Origin: Lachnospiraceae bacterium
GTDB lineage: Bacteria; Bacillota; Clostridia; Lachnospirales; Lachnospiraceae
Reading direction: 5' to 3'
NCBI GenBank assembly: GCA_022794265.1
Contig: JAAWEK010000007.1
Span: 62,001-126,000, forward strand
DNA length: 64,000 bases
The position numbers were made by a program, and so were the translations under genes. The stretch's first letter is position 1. Every line of letters begins with the position of its first letter. The notes under the pieces were generated by a model. The model was not told where the DNA came from, did not search any database, and was given only the letters and a program-made list of their open reading frames with translations. Of the stretch, positions 8,213 to 17,196 are shown one piece after another.

Positions 8213-9112
8213 ATGGAAAAAAATGGAATAATGATTAGGAATGAATTTCAAAAAGCTGCAAGCAGGGTATCGGTTATTACGATTATCGGAAATATAATAC
8301 TGTCTGTAATTAAGCTGTTAGCAGGAATTGTGGCGCATTCCAGTGCCATGGTCAGCGATGCAGTACATTCAGCATCCGATGTATTCAGTACAGTTGTAGT
8401 TATGATTGGTATCCGTCTGGCGGCAAAGGAATCAGACAAAGAACATCCATATGGTCACGAAAGACTGGAATGTGTTGCAGCAATTATTCTGGCAATGGTT
8501 CTTTTTATTACGGGTTTTGGAATCGGTGCGGAAGCATTAAAAAACATTTTCAGCGGTCATTATGAAGATTTACAGATACCGGGGGTATTGGCCTTATTTG
8601 TAGCCGTTATTTCGATTGTAAGTAAAGAAGGTATGTACTGGTATACAAGATATTATGCCAGACAAATTGATTCCAGTGCGTTAATGGCAGATGCATGGCA
8701 TCACCGTTCAGATGCTTTTTCTTCCATAGGCGCGTTAATAGGAATCGGGGGTGCCAGGCTTGGTTATCCGATTATGGATTCTGTTGCCAGTCTGGTCATT
8801 TTTGGATTTATTGTAAAAGCGGCTTTTGATATTTTTAAGGATGCAGTAGATAAGATGGTAGATCATTCCTGCGATGAGGAAACGGAGAAACAAATATATA
8901 ATTGCGTCATGGAAAATGAAAATGTATTAGGAATAGACCTGTTACAGACCCGGATTTTTGGAAACAAAATATATGTAGATGTGGAAATTCAGGTGGATGG
9001 TTCCTATACACTGCAGGAGGCGCATAATATTGCGGAATCGGTACATGAAAAGATTGAACAAAATTTTTCTAAGGTAAAACATATTATGGTACATGTTAAT
9101 CCCAAAGCATAA
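8213..9112 (+). CDS. czcD: cation diffusion facilitator metal exporter
   Basis: A 299-residue CDF transporter with six membrane segments and a cytoplasmic C-terminal domain (about residues 205-299). The metal sites are seen as DAVHSASD in TM2 and WHHRSDAFSS in TM5, each giving an HxxxD pair. The start at ATG 8213 is fixed by GGAGG at 8200-8204. CDF proteins export divalent metals in exchange for protons. The riboswitch directly upstream suggests Co2+ and Ni2+ as substrates rather than Zn2+ alone. The gene is monocistronic: a separate promoter lies at 9165. Confidence 0.85.
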   Translation: MEKNGIMIRNEFQKAASRVSVITIIGNIILSVIKLLAGIVAHSSAMVSDAVHSASDVFSTVVVMIGIRLAAKESDKEHPYGHERLECVAAIILAMVLFITGFGIGAEALKNIFSGHYEDLQIPGVLALFVAVISIVSKEGMYWYTRYYARQIDSSALMADAWHHRSDAFSSIGALIGIGGARLGYPIMDSVASLVIFGFIVKAAFDIFKDAVDKMVDHSCDEETEKQIYNCVMENENVLGIDLLQTRIFGNKIYVDVEIQVDGSYTLQEAHNIAESVHEKIEQNFSKVKHIMVHVNPKA

Positions 9113-9164
9113 AGACATCCCAAAACGGTTGATTTTCTATATACTAAATTATTACAGAAAATAA

Positions 9165-9193
9165 TTGACACTCCCTGTCATTCCGATTACAAT
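9165..9193 (+). promoter_or_regulatory. consensus sigma-A promoter of the pot/fol operon
   Basis: TTGACA at 9165-9170, a 17-bp spacer and TACAAT at 9188-9193. It is nearly perfect and is buried in a large inverted repeat. Confidence 0.8.
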
Positions 9194-9221
9194 TCTTTTA
9201 GTAATTCGAATGACAGGGAGT
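9170..9221. repeat. long inverted repeat spanning the pot promoter
   Basis: Arms 9170-9190 and 9201-9221 are complementary at 19 of 21 positions, with 14 outer bases perfect, around a 10-nt loop. The repeat covers the promoter spacer and -10 and ends at the ribosome binding site of a small reading frame. There is no T run on either side, so it is not a simple terminator. It could be an operator, or a cruciform/read-through processing site. Confidence 0.75.
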
Positions 9222-9227
9222 ATGTAT

Positions 9228-9311
9228 ATGAAACAGGATACTGATACAGACTGTGAAAGAGACCGGAAGAATAAGGAATATTTTAAGGAACAGAAAGGAA
9301 CTGCGGAATGA
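9228..9311 (+). CDS. possible 27-residue leader peptide upstream of potA
   Basis: ATG 9228 (or in-frame ATG 9222) opens a 27-residue, strongly charged frame that ends in TGA overlapping the potA ATG as ATGA. AGGGAG, the end of the palindrome, lies at a suitable distance upstream. The exact overlap suggests translational coupling. There is no similarity evidence, and it may only reflect the spacing of the operon leader. Confidence 0.3.
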   Translation: MKQDTDTDCERDRKNKEYFKEQKGTAE

Positions 9312-10381
9312 GTAAGAAGTTAATAGATCTGGTAAATGTGACAAAGGCTTTTGGAGATAATGTGGTATTGGATGATTTGAATTTATATATCAGGGAAAAT
9401 GAATTTCTGACGCTGCTGGGGCCCAGTGGCTGCGGAAAGACAACAACACTCCGCATTATCGGGGGATTTGAAAATCCGGATACAGGAAAGGTCATATTTG
9501 ACGGTCAGGATATTACAAAACTTCCGCCCAATAAACGCCAGTTAAATACTGTTTTCCAGAAATATGCATTATTTACCCATATGACCATTGGAGAGAATAT
9601 AGCCTTTGGATTAAAGATAAAAAAGAAAAGCAGGCAATATATAGAAGATAAGATTAAATATGCTTTAAAACTGGTGAATCTGGAGGGTTTTGAAAACCGG
9701 ATGGCTGATTCTTTAAGCGGAGGGCAGCAGCAGAGAATTGCCATTGCAAGGGCGATTGTAAACGAACCGAAAGTACTGCTGCTGGATGAACCGCTGGGAG
9801 CGTTAGATTTAAAACTGCGGCAGGAAATGCAGTACGAGCTGATCCGGTTGAAAAATGAATTAGGTATTACGTTTATTTATGTAACCCATGACCAGGAAGA
9901 GGCGCTGACCATGTCGGATACCATTGTAGTTATGAACCAGGGATATATTCAGCAGATTGGTACGCCGGAGGATATTTACAATGAGCCGGAAAATGCTTTT
10001 GTGGCGGATTTTATCGGCGAGAGCAATATCATAGCGGCTACCATGATAGAAGATAAGGTGGTGGAGATTCTGGGAACCAGATTTCCATGTGTGGATACCG
10101 GCTTCGGAACTCACAAACCAGTGGATGCGGTCATACGTCCGGAAGACGTGGAACTGGTAGAGCCGGAACAGGGAATCCTTCAGGGAGCGGTTACCCACTT
10201 AATATTTAAAGGGGTACATTATGAAATGGAAGTCATGGCAAATGGTTTTGAATGGCTGGTACACAGTACCAAGTTAGTGCCGGTGGGAACGAAAGTGGGT
10301 ATTAAAGTAGACCCGTTTAATATACAGATTATGCATAAGCCGGAATCCGAAGATGAGGAGGCGGTACCAATTGAAGAATAA
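9308..10381 (+). CDS. potA: spermidine/putrescine ABC transporter ATP-binding protein
   Basis: A 357-residue ABC ATPase. Walker [10 protein letters not shown] is near residue 39, the signature [14 protein letters not shown] near 137, Walker [12 protein letters not shown] near 157, and the switch His in [17 protein letters not shown] domain follows (about 280-350). PotA powers import of polyamines through PotB and PotC. It is the first large gene of potA-potB-potCD, overlapping potB. Length matches PotA well. Confidence 0.92.
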   Translation: MSKKLIDLVNVTKAFGDNVVLDDLNLYIRENEFLTLLGPSGCGKTTTLRIIGGFENPDTGKVIFDGQDITKLPPNKRQLNTVFQKYALFTHMTIGENIAFGLKIKKKSRQYIEDKIKYALKLVNLEGFENRMADSLSGGQQQRIAIARAIVNEPKVLLLDEPLGALDLKLRQEMQYELIRLKNELGITFIYVTHDQEEALTMSDTIVVMNQGYIQQIGTPEDIYNEPENAFVADFIGESNIIAATMIEDKVVEILGTRFPCVDTGFGTHKPVDAVIRPEDVELVEPEQGILQGAVTHLIFKGVHYEMEVMANGFEWLVHSTKLVPVGTKVGIKVDPFNIQIMHKPESEDEEAVPIEE

Positions 10382-11192
10382 AAAATATACATTGTTTGCA
10401 GGTCCCTATATTGTCTGGATGACCGCATTTATCGTTATACCGCTGTTGTTTGTGTGCTATTACGGCTTTACCGACGGGGAAGGTAATTTTACGTTTGATA
10501 ATATAGCCGTGATAACGCAGAAAGAATATTACGGAGCGCTGGGGCTGTCCGTCCTGCTGGCAGTAATCTGCACGCTGGTCTGCCTGCTGCTGGCGTACCC
10601 GCTTGCCCTGATTCTGCGAAATATGAAAATGAAAAAGAGTTCTTTTATTGTATTTATTTTTATTCTGCCTATGTGGATGAATTTTCTGTTACGTACCTAT
10701 GCATGGCAGGCAATACTGGATATCAACGGTGTATTGGATCATATACTGGCATACCTTCATCTGCCGGCTTTTAACATTATAAACACGCCGCAGGCAATTG
10801 TACTGGGTATGGTATATGATTTTCTTCCGTTTATGGTACTGCCGATTTACAATGTATTGATTAAAATCGATGATAATATCATAAATGCTGCCAGAGATCT
10901 GGGAGCAAATTACAGACAGACTCTGATAAAAGTTATTATTCCTTTAAGTTTTCCGGGAATTGCCAGCGGAATCATAATGGTATTTGTTCCGGCACTTACC
11001 ACATTTGTGATTTCTGATATTTTAGGCGGAGGCAAACAATTATTGATTGGGAATCTGGTAGAAAATAAAGTGAAAGCCGACAACCTGAATCTGGGGGCCG
11101 GATTATCCCTGATTCTGATGATATTTATTGTATTGAATATGCTTTTCACTGCTAAATATGACAAAGGACAGGAAGGAGGCAGGGTATTATGA
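10371..11192 (+). CDS. potB: spermidine/putrescine ABC transporter permease
   Basis: A 273-residue inner-membrane permease with six predicted helices and the ABC permease loop seen in [20 protein letters not shown], the EAA-like contact with PotA. The preferred start is TTG 10371, because GAGGAGG at 10355-10361 sits at the right distance; ATG 10353 overlaps that site. The gene overlaps potA by 11 bp and the next gene by four. Confidence 0.88.
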   Translation: MKNKKYTLFAGPYIVWMTAFIVIPLLFVCYYGFTDGEGNFTFDNIAVITQKEYYGALGLSVLLAVICTLVCLLLAYPLALILRNMKMKKSSFIVFIFILPMWMNFLLRTYAWQAILDINGVLDHILAYLHLPAFNIINTPQAIVLGMVYDFLPFMVLPIYNVLIKIDDNIINAARDLGANYRQTLIKVIIPLSFPGIASGIIMVFVPALTTFVISDILGGGKQLLIGNLVENKVKADNLNLGAGLSLILMIFIVLNMLFTAKYDKGQEGGRVL

Positions 11193-13057
11193 TGAAGCGC
11201 CAGATAAAGAAAATATATCTCTTCCTGATTCTGCTGTTTTTGTATCTGCCAATTTTTGTATTGATTGTGGCATCCTTTAATGATTCCAGAATACTGGGAA
11301 CCTGGAAAGGATTTACATTGAAATGGTATACGCAGCTGTTTGAAAATGATGCAATTATGACGGCATTGAAGTCTACACTGGTACTGGCAGTTATGGCAGC
11401 TTTTCTTGCCACCGTGATAGGAACGTTCGCCTGCCTGACTATTCATAAAATGAAAAAACTTCCAAAAGCGTTCATTATGAGTGTTACCAATATCCCTATG
11501 CTGAATGCAGAGATTGTTACGGGACTGGCGTTTATGCTGTTGTTTATCGGAATCGGAATGTCGCTGAGTTTTTCAACGGTACTAATCGCCCATGTAACTT
11601 TTTGTATTCCATATGTGGTACTGAGCGTTATGCCAAAGGTACAGCAGATGGATCATAGTATGTATGAAGCGGCGCTGGATCTGGGTGCTTCAAAAAGTTA
11701 TGCATTTTTTAAAGTCACGCTGCCGGATATTCTTCCGGGGGTACTTTCGGGATTTTTTCTGTCCTTTACCATGTCTTTGGATGATTTTATCATCACCCAC
11801 TTTACCAGAGGTTCGGGATTTGATACTCTGTCCACAAAGATTTATACGGAAGTCCGAAAAGGAATCAAGCCGGAAATGTATGCGTTATCCACCCTGCTAT
11901 TTGTAACGGTATTTATATTATTGCTGTTGATTAACAAGGCGCCGGCGAAAAAAGAAATTATTACGAGGCAGGAGGAACGGCGGCAACGCATTTTGCGGCT
12001 GGCTGCAGGAATCATCTGTGTGACATTGATAACGGTAAGTATGGTTTATTCCATAAAAAATATATTTTTGAAACCGGTATCCGGAAATGAAATCTATGTC
12101 TATAACTGGGGCGAGTATATAGACCCGGAGGTAATCAGGCAGTTTGAAGAAGAAACCGGAATAACCGTACACTATGAAGAGTTTGAAACCAATGAAGAAA
12201 TGTATACTATTGTTGCCAGCGGCGCCAGACAGTATGATGTTATCTGTCCGTCGGATTATATGATTGAAAAGATGATAAAAAACAGTCTGCTGGCTGAACT
12301 GGATTACGAAAATATACCGAATATTCAAAATATCGGAAAACAGTATCTGGAACGTGCGGAAGGGTTTGACCCGGAAAACCGGTACAGCGTTCCGTATTGC
12401 TGGGGAACTGTAGGAATTATGTATAATAAAAAAATGGTAACAGAACCGGTGACAAGCTGGGAGATTCTTTTTGATGAGACCTACCGGAAGCAGATTCTGA
12501 TGCAGAACAGCGTCCGGGATGCCTATTGTGTGGCGTTGAGTTATCTGGGATATTCCATCAATACACTGGAAGAGGCAGAATTAAATGAAGCCACAAATCT
12601 GTTGCTTCGTCAGAAACCGCTGGTTCAGGCATATGTCATCGACCAGGTCCGGGATAAAATGATCCGGAATTCGGCTGCGCTGGGCGTGATTTATTCCGGT
12701 GAAGCCATTTTTATGCAGAAGGAAAATCCGGATTTGGAATATGTAATACCAAAGGAAGGTTCCAATGTATGGATTGACGGATGGGTAATTCCGAAAAACT
12801 GTAAAAACAAGGAAGGGGCGGAGGCATGGATTAATTTCATGTGCAGACCGGAAACAGCCTTAATGAATTTTGATTTTATTACTTATTCCACGCCAAATGA
12901 AGCGGCAAGGACATTAATAGAAGACGAGGAGATACGTAACAGCAAGATTGCGTTTCCGGATGCCGAAGATTTAAAGAGATGTGAAGTATATCACTATCTG
13001 GGCAGCGATGGGGACCTGTTGTATGATAAATATTGGACAAAAGTAGGTGCAGACTGA
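11189..13057 (+). CDS. potCD: fused permease and polyamine-binding protein (PotC-PotD)
   Basis: A 622-residue fusion. Residues about 1-255 are PotC, with membrane segments and the EAA loop EAALDLGASKSYAFFKVTLP. A short basic linker (KKEIITRQEERRQRI) and another membrane helix (about 270-288) lead into PotD from about residue 295, beginning YVYNWGEYIDPEVI, the typical polyamine-binding protein start. The binding protein is thus tethered to the permease instead of being a free lipoprotein. Similar fusions are known in some Firmicutes. The reading frame is continuous across the junction with no sign of sequencing error. GGAGG precedes ATG 11189. Confidence 0.9.
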   Translation: MMKRQIKKIYLFLILLFLYLPIFVLIVASFNDSRILGTWKGFTLKWYTQLFENDAIMTALKSTLVLAVMAAFLATVIGTFACLTIHKMKKLPKAFIMSVTNIPMLNAEIVTGLAFMLLFIGIGMSLSFSTVLIAHVTFCIPYVVLSVMPKVQQMDHSMYEAALDLGASKSYAFFKVTLPDILPGVLSGFFLSFTMSLDDFIITHFTRGSGFDTLSTKIYTEVRKGIKPEMYALSTLLFVTVFILLLLINKAPAKKEIITRQEERRQRILRLAAGIICVTLITVSMVYSIKNIFLKPVSGNEIYVYNWGEYIDPEVIRQFEEETGITVHYEEFETNEEMYTIVASGARQYDVICPSDYMIEKMIKNSLLAELDYENIPNIQNIGKQYLERAEGFDPENRYSVPYCWGTVGIMYNKKMVTEPVTSWEILFDETYRKQILMQNSVRDAYCVALSYLGYSINTLEEAELNEATNLLLRQKPLVQAYVIDQVRDKMIRNSAALGVIYSGEAIFMQKENPDLEYVIPKEGSNVWIDGWVIPKNCKNKEGAEAWINFMCRPETALMNFDFITYSTPNEAARTLIEDEEIRNSKIAFPDAEDLKRCEVYHYLGSDGDLLYDKYWTKVGAD

Positions 13058-14367
13058 TGACATATGCGGAAGCCAGAGATTATATAGAGAAGATTGGTAA
13101 AAAGGGCAGCATCCCTGGACTTGAAAATATTTGCGGTCTGATGCATATGCTTTCGGATATACAGGAGAAATTAAAAATAATCCACATAGCGGGAACCAAC
13201 GGAAAAGGCTCCACATCCGCCTATATTTCCGGGATTCTGAAACAGGCCGGTTATAAAGTGGGACGATTTTCTTCTCCGGCGGTATTTGAATATTTAGAGA
13301 TATTTACCATTAACGATGTTCCCATTTCGGAGCAGGAATATGCGGATTGTATGGAAAACGTCCGGGAGGCATCGGAGACCCTGACCGCCTCTGGAGGGGG
13401 AGAACCCACCGCTTTTGAAATGGAAACGGCGCTGGCATTTCTGTATTTTTATAGAAATGACTGTGATTTCGTCATACTGGAAACCGGTATGGGAGGGACT
13501 TTTGATTCTACCAATGTTATTTCCGCTCCGGTTTGTTCGGTTATTACATCCGTGAGTATGGACCATATGAATTTTCTGGGAAATACTTTATATGAAATAG
13601 CGGGACAGAAAGCAGGAATCATTAAACAGGGGCGTCCTGTCATTACGGCAGAGCAAAAAGAAGAGGTTCTGACTGTTATCCGGCAGCGGGCTCTACAGAA
13701 ACGGGCAGAGTTCATCCGGGTGGAAAAACCCCGGCGGATTTTCTGTCATCCTGAGGGGACGGTTATGGATTATGTTTCATCCTCTGGCATTTTTTTGAAG
13801 GATATACATACCAGAATGCTGGGAACTTTTCAGGCAGAGAATATGGCGGTGGCCATAGAGACCGTATTATGGCTGAAGAAAGCAGGACTGCCAATCTTTG
13901 AGGAAGATATCAAAAAGGGAATTGCCAATGCCCGCTGGCCCGGAAGGTTTGAACGGGTATGCAGCAGGCCCGCTGTTTATCTTGACGGTGGCCATAATCC
14001 GGGAGCGGCAGAACGAATCAGAGAAACCATGGAAATTTATTTTACAAATTCTAAAATTATATATATAATGGGAGTATTAGCAGATAAGGATTACGAGACC
14101 GTATTATCTATTACTGCACCACTGGCTGACGAGATTATTACCATTACGCCGGACCATGTGAGAGGGCTGGACGGAAAAATTCTGGCAGAAGCCGCGAAAA
14201 AGTATAATAAAAATGTATTCTGTGCAGAACATCTGGAACAGGCCATTACACAGGCTGCAGCATCAGCGGGAACCGGAGGAGTTATACTGGTTTTTGGCTC
14301 CTTATCTTATCTGGCAAAAGCGAAGGAAGGCATGAGAAAGTATGTTGATTGGAAAGAAAGAATTTGA
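13057..14367 (+). CDS. folC: folylpolyglutamate/dihydrofolate synthase
   Basis: A 436-residue Mur-ligase family enzyme that adds glutamate to folates and, in many bacteria, to dihydropteroate. Visible motifs are the P-loop HIAGTNGKGSTSAY near residue 45, the ETGMGGTFDSTN segment, SMDHMNFLG, and YLDGGHNPGA in the C-terminal domain. The start ATG 13057 overlaps the potCD stop as TGATG, so folate genes are coupled to the polyamine transporter. It overlaps folP at its end. Confidence 0.9.
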   Translation: MTYAEARDYIEKIGKKGSIPGLENICGLMHMLSDIQEKLKIIHIAGTNGKGSTSAYISGILKQAGYKVGRFSSPAVFEYLEIFTINDVPISEQEYADCMENVREASETLTASGGGEPTAFEMETALAFLYFYRNDCDFVILETGMGGTFDSTNVISAPVCSVITSVSMDHMNFLGNTLYEIAGQKAGIIKQGRPVITAEQKEEVLTVIRQRALQKRAEFIRVEKPRRIFCHPEGTVMDYVSSSGIFLKDIHTRMLGTFQAENMAVAIETVLWLKKAGLPIFEEDIKKGIANARWPGRFERVCSRPAVYLDGGHNPGAAERIRETMEIYFTNSKIIYIMGVLADKDYETVLSITAPLADEIITITPDHVRGLDGKILAEAAKKYNKNVFCAEHLEQAITQAAASAGTGGVILVFGSLSYLAKAKEGMRKYVDWKERI

Positions 14368-15181
14368 TGTAAAAAACAAAACCTATGTAATGGGCATCCT
14401 GAATGTTACGCCCGACTCTTTTTCTGATGGAGGGAAATTTAATTCCATGGACCGGGCATTAAGTCATGTAGAACAGATGATACAGGAAGGAGCAGATATC
14501 ATAGACGTGGGAGGAGAATCCACAAGACCGGGGTATACCCTGATATCTGATGACGAAGAAATCAGCCGGGTAGTACCGGTAATAGAGAGGATTAAAAAGA
14601 ATTTTGATACGGTAATTTCCATTGATACATACAAAAGCAGGGTTGCCGAAGAAAGCGCGGCGGCGGGAGCCGATTTGATTAACGATATCTGGGGCTGCAG
14701 ATATGATGACCGGATGGCGGACGTCATTGCGGAACACGGACTGGCCTGTTGCCTGATGCACAACCGGAATGTTCAAAAACAGCCGTATGAAAATCTAATG
14801 GAGGATGTGTGCAGGGATTTGCAGCAGAGTATAAATATCGCCTTGGCAGCAGGCGTTAAGCCGGAAAAAATCATTACGGATCCGGGTATTGGATTTGGAA
14901 AAAATCTGGAAGAAAATCTGTATGTCATGAATCATGTAGAACAGTTATTAGATCTGGGCTATCCGGTACTTTTAGGAACCTCCAGAAAGTCCATGATCGG
15001 ACTGACGCTGAATCTTCCGGCAGACCAGAGGACAGAGGGAACATTGGTCACTACGGTAATGGGAGTCATGAAAGGCTGCGGATTTGTACGGGTCCATGAT
15101 GTGCTGGCAAATAAACGGGCCATTGATATGACAGAAGCAATTTTAGGAAAGGGGTGTAACCATGGACAGAATAATAATTAA
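14342..15181 (+). CDS. folP: dihydropteroate synthase
   Basis: A 279-residue TIM-barrel enzyme joining p-aminobenzoate to hydroxymethyl-dihydropterin diphosphate. MGILNVTPDSFSDGG near residue 17, DVGGESTRPGY near residue 55 and DPGIGFGKN are diagnostic; LLGTSRKSMIG carries the pterin/sulfa site Lys-Arg-type residues. It overlaps folC by 26 bp and the next gene by 20. Confidence 0.93.
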   Translation: MLIGKKEFDVKNKTYVMGILNVTPDSFSDGGKFNSMDRALSHVEQMIQEGADIIDVGGESTRPGYTLISDDEEISRVVPVIERIKKNFDTVISIDTYKSRVAEESAAAGADLINDIWGCRYDDRMADVIAEHGLACCLMHNRNVQKQPYENLMEDVCRDLQQSINIALAAGVKPEKIITDPGIGFGKNLEENLYVMNHVEQLLDLGYPVLLGTSRKSMIGLTLNLPADQRTEGTLVTTVMGVMKGCGFVRVHDVLANKRAIDMTEAILGKGCNHGQNNN

Positions 15182-15968
15182 AGATTTGGAAGTATTTGCA
15201 AATCATGGTGTATTACAGGAAGAAAAAACATTAGGACAGAAATTTCTGATATGTCTGGAATTATATTTCAGTACCAGAAAAGCAGGTGTGACGGATGCCC
15301 TGCCTATGTCTGTAAATTATGCGGAGGTCTGCCAGTTTATCAATAAATTTCTTCAGAAAAATACCTTTAATCTGATAGAGGCAGCTGCGGAAAATCTGGC
15401 TCTCTCTCTGATGGTCAGATTTCCGCTGACCGATAGCCTGAAGATTACCATTGCAAAACCCTGGGCGCCGGTAGGACTGCCAGTGGATTATGTTGCAGTG
15501 GAAATAGAACGGAGCTGGCATACGGCATATATTGCTTTAGGTTCCAATATGGGAGATAAGCGGAAATATCTGGAGGATGCGGTACAAGCCATAGAGTCAG
15601 ACCCGAACTGCCGGTTGCTGCAGACCTCGGATTTTATTGTAACGAAACCCTATGGTCCGGTGAAACAGGAGGATTTTTTAAACGGATGTGTGAAAATCAG
15701 AACTTTGTATACGCCGACGGAGTTGCTGCGGTTTCTGCAGAAACTGGAACAGGAGGCAAAGCGGATCAGAGAGGTTCATTGGGGACCCAGAACTTTGGAC
15801 CTGGATATTCTGCTCTATGATAATATGGTCACATCGGAAGATGAACTGACGATACCCCATCCGGAAATGCATAAACGGAATTTTGTACTGGAACCGCTAA
15901 AGCAGATTGCACCTAATGCAGTGCATCCGATTCTGAATCAGAGAATCCGGGATATTGTAACAGAGTAG
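15162..15968 (+). CDS. folBK: dihydroneopterin aldolase/HPPK fusion
   Basis: A 268-residue bifunctional protein. Residues 1-118 are FolB (dihydroneopterin aldolase: DLEVFANHGVLQEEK, then NLIEAAAENLA). Residues about 120-268 are FolK (hydroxymethyl-dihydropterin pyrophosphokinase: YIALGSNMGDKRKYL, WGPRTLDLDILLYD, IPHPEMHKRNFVL). With FolP and FolC it covers pathway steps from dihydroneopterin to dihydrofolate. FolE and dihydrofolate reductase are not in the window. The fusion is common in Clostridia. Confidence 0.93.
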   Translation: MDRIIIKDLEVFANHGVLQEEKTLGQKFLICLELYFSTRKAGVTDALPMSVNYAEVCQFINKFLQKNTFNLIEAAAENLALSLMVRFPLTDSLKITIAKPWAPVGLPVDYVAVEIERSWHTAYIALGSNMGDKRKYLEDAVQAIESDPNCRLLQTSDFIVTKPYGPVKQEDFLNGCVKIRTLYTPTELLRFLQKLEQEAKRIREVHWGPRTLDLDILLYDNMVTSEDELTIPHPEMHKRNFVLEPLKQIAPNAVHPILNQRIRDIVTE

Positions 15969-16031
15969 TCAGGAGAGAAGAGTAACATAGGGGGAATTGA
16001 ATCAGTTGGAAACAGGAAATGAGGTAACAGC

Positions 16032-17177
16032 GTGGATAAGCAGTTGGATTTAAACGAGATAAGACAGGAAATAGATACCATAGATGCATCGATTGTGGAA
16101 TTATTTGAAGACAGGCTTGCAGTCTGTAAAGATGTGGCGCAGTTTAAAATTGATAATGGGAAAAACGTACTGGATAAAGAGCGTGAGTTACAGAAAATAC
16201 AGAAGGTGAAGTCCCAGGCAAAAAATAAATTTAACCAACAGGGAATCGAAGAATTGTTTACCCAGATTATGGCCATCAGCAGAAAACTTCAGTACCGGAT
16301 TCTGGCGGAGAACGGAAAAGGGCAGGAGATTGATTTTCAGAAAATAGAAACATTTAATCCCAAAAAGGAAGATATAACGGTGGTATACCAGGGAGTGCCG
16401 GGAGCATATAGTCATGAAGCCATGATGAATTATTTTGGTTCTGGAGTAAAAAACTTTCATGTTGCTACCTTTCGGAATGCTATGGAAGCCATTCGGGACG
16501 GAAAAGCAGACTATGGTGTTCTGCCGATTGAAAATACCACAGCAGGTATTGTAAATGATGTCTATGATTTACTGGTGGAATTTGATAATATCATTATTGA
16601 CCAGACCGATGTAGTAGTCCGTCATGCCCTGCTGGGACTACCGGGGGCAAAACTGTCCGATATACAGGTAGTGTATTCTCATCCGCAGGGATTGATGCAG
16701 TGTTCGGAATTCTTGGAAGAACATTCGGACTGGCAGCAGATTTCTCAGGAAAATACGGCCGGAAGCGCAAAAAAAGTGGTGGAGGAGAACCGGAAGTCCC
16801 AGGCGGCAATTGCCAGTGTCAATGCGGCAAAGGAATACGGACTTCAGGTATTACAGGAAAATATCAATTATAACAGTAAAAACACCACCAGATTTATTAT
16901 CATTGGAAAAAACAGAATCTATACCCCAAAAGCCTCCAAAGTGTGCGTATGCTTTGAACTGCCACATTCCAGTGGAACCCTGTATAATATGTTGTCCCAT
17001 TTTATCTATAACGGATTAAACATGACAAAGATAGAATCCAGACCAATGAAAAACAAGAGCTGGGAATACCGGTTCTTTGTGGAATTTGAGGGCAGACTGG
17101 ATGAACCGGGAACCATGAATGCAATCCGGGGAATCATGGAAGAGGCCAATGCATTTAAATTATTAGGTAACTATTAA
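16032..17177 (+). CDS. pheA: bifunctional chorismate mutase/prephenate dehydratase
   Basis: A 381-residue P-protein of phenylalanine synthesis. There is an AroQ-type chorismate mutase at about residues 5-90 (EIRQEIDTIDASIVELFEDR), prephenate dehydratase at about 110-290 (VYQGVPGAYSHEAMMNYF, and the TTRFIIIG motif), and a C-terminal ACT domain for phenylalanine feedback. The start is GTG 16032 with GAGG seven bases upstream. It follows the fol genes by 63 bp and probably shares their transcript; both pathways draw on chorismate. Confidence 0.92.
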   Translation: MDKQLDLNEIRQEIDTIDASIVELFEDRLAVCKDVAQFKIDNGKNVLDKERELQKIQKVKSQAKNKFNQQGIEELFTQIMAISRKLQYRILAENGKGQEIDFQKIETFNPKKEDITVVYQGVPGAYSHEAMMNYFGSGVKNFHVATFRNAMEAIRDGKADYGVLPIENTTAGIVNDVYDLLVEFDNIIIDQTDVVVRHALLGLPGAKLSDIQVVYSHPQGLMQCSEFLEEHSDWQQISQENTAGSAKKVVEENRKSQAAIASVNAAKEYGLQVLQENINYNSKNTTRFIIIGKNRIYTPKASKVCVCFELPHSSGTLYNMLSHFIYNGLNMTKIESRPMKNKSWEYRFFVEFEGRLDEPGTMNAIRGIMEEANAFKLLGNY

Positions 17178-17196
17178 TATAATGGAGTGATATGTT

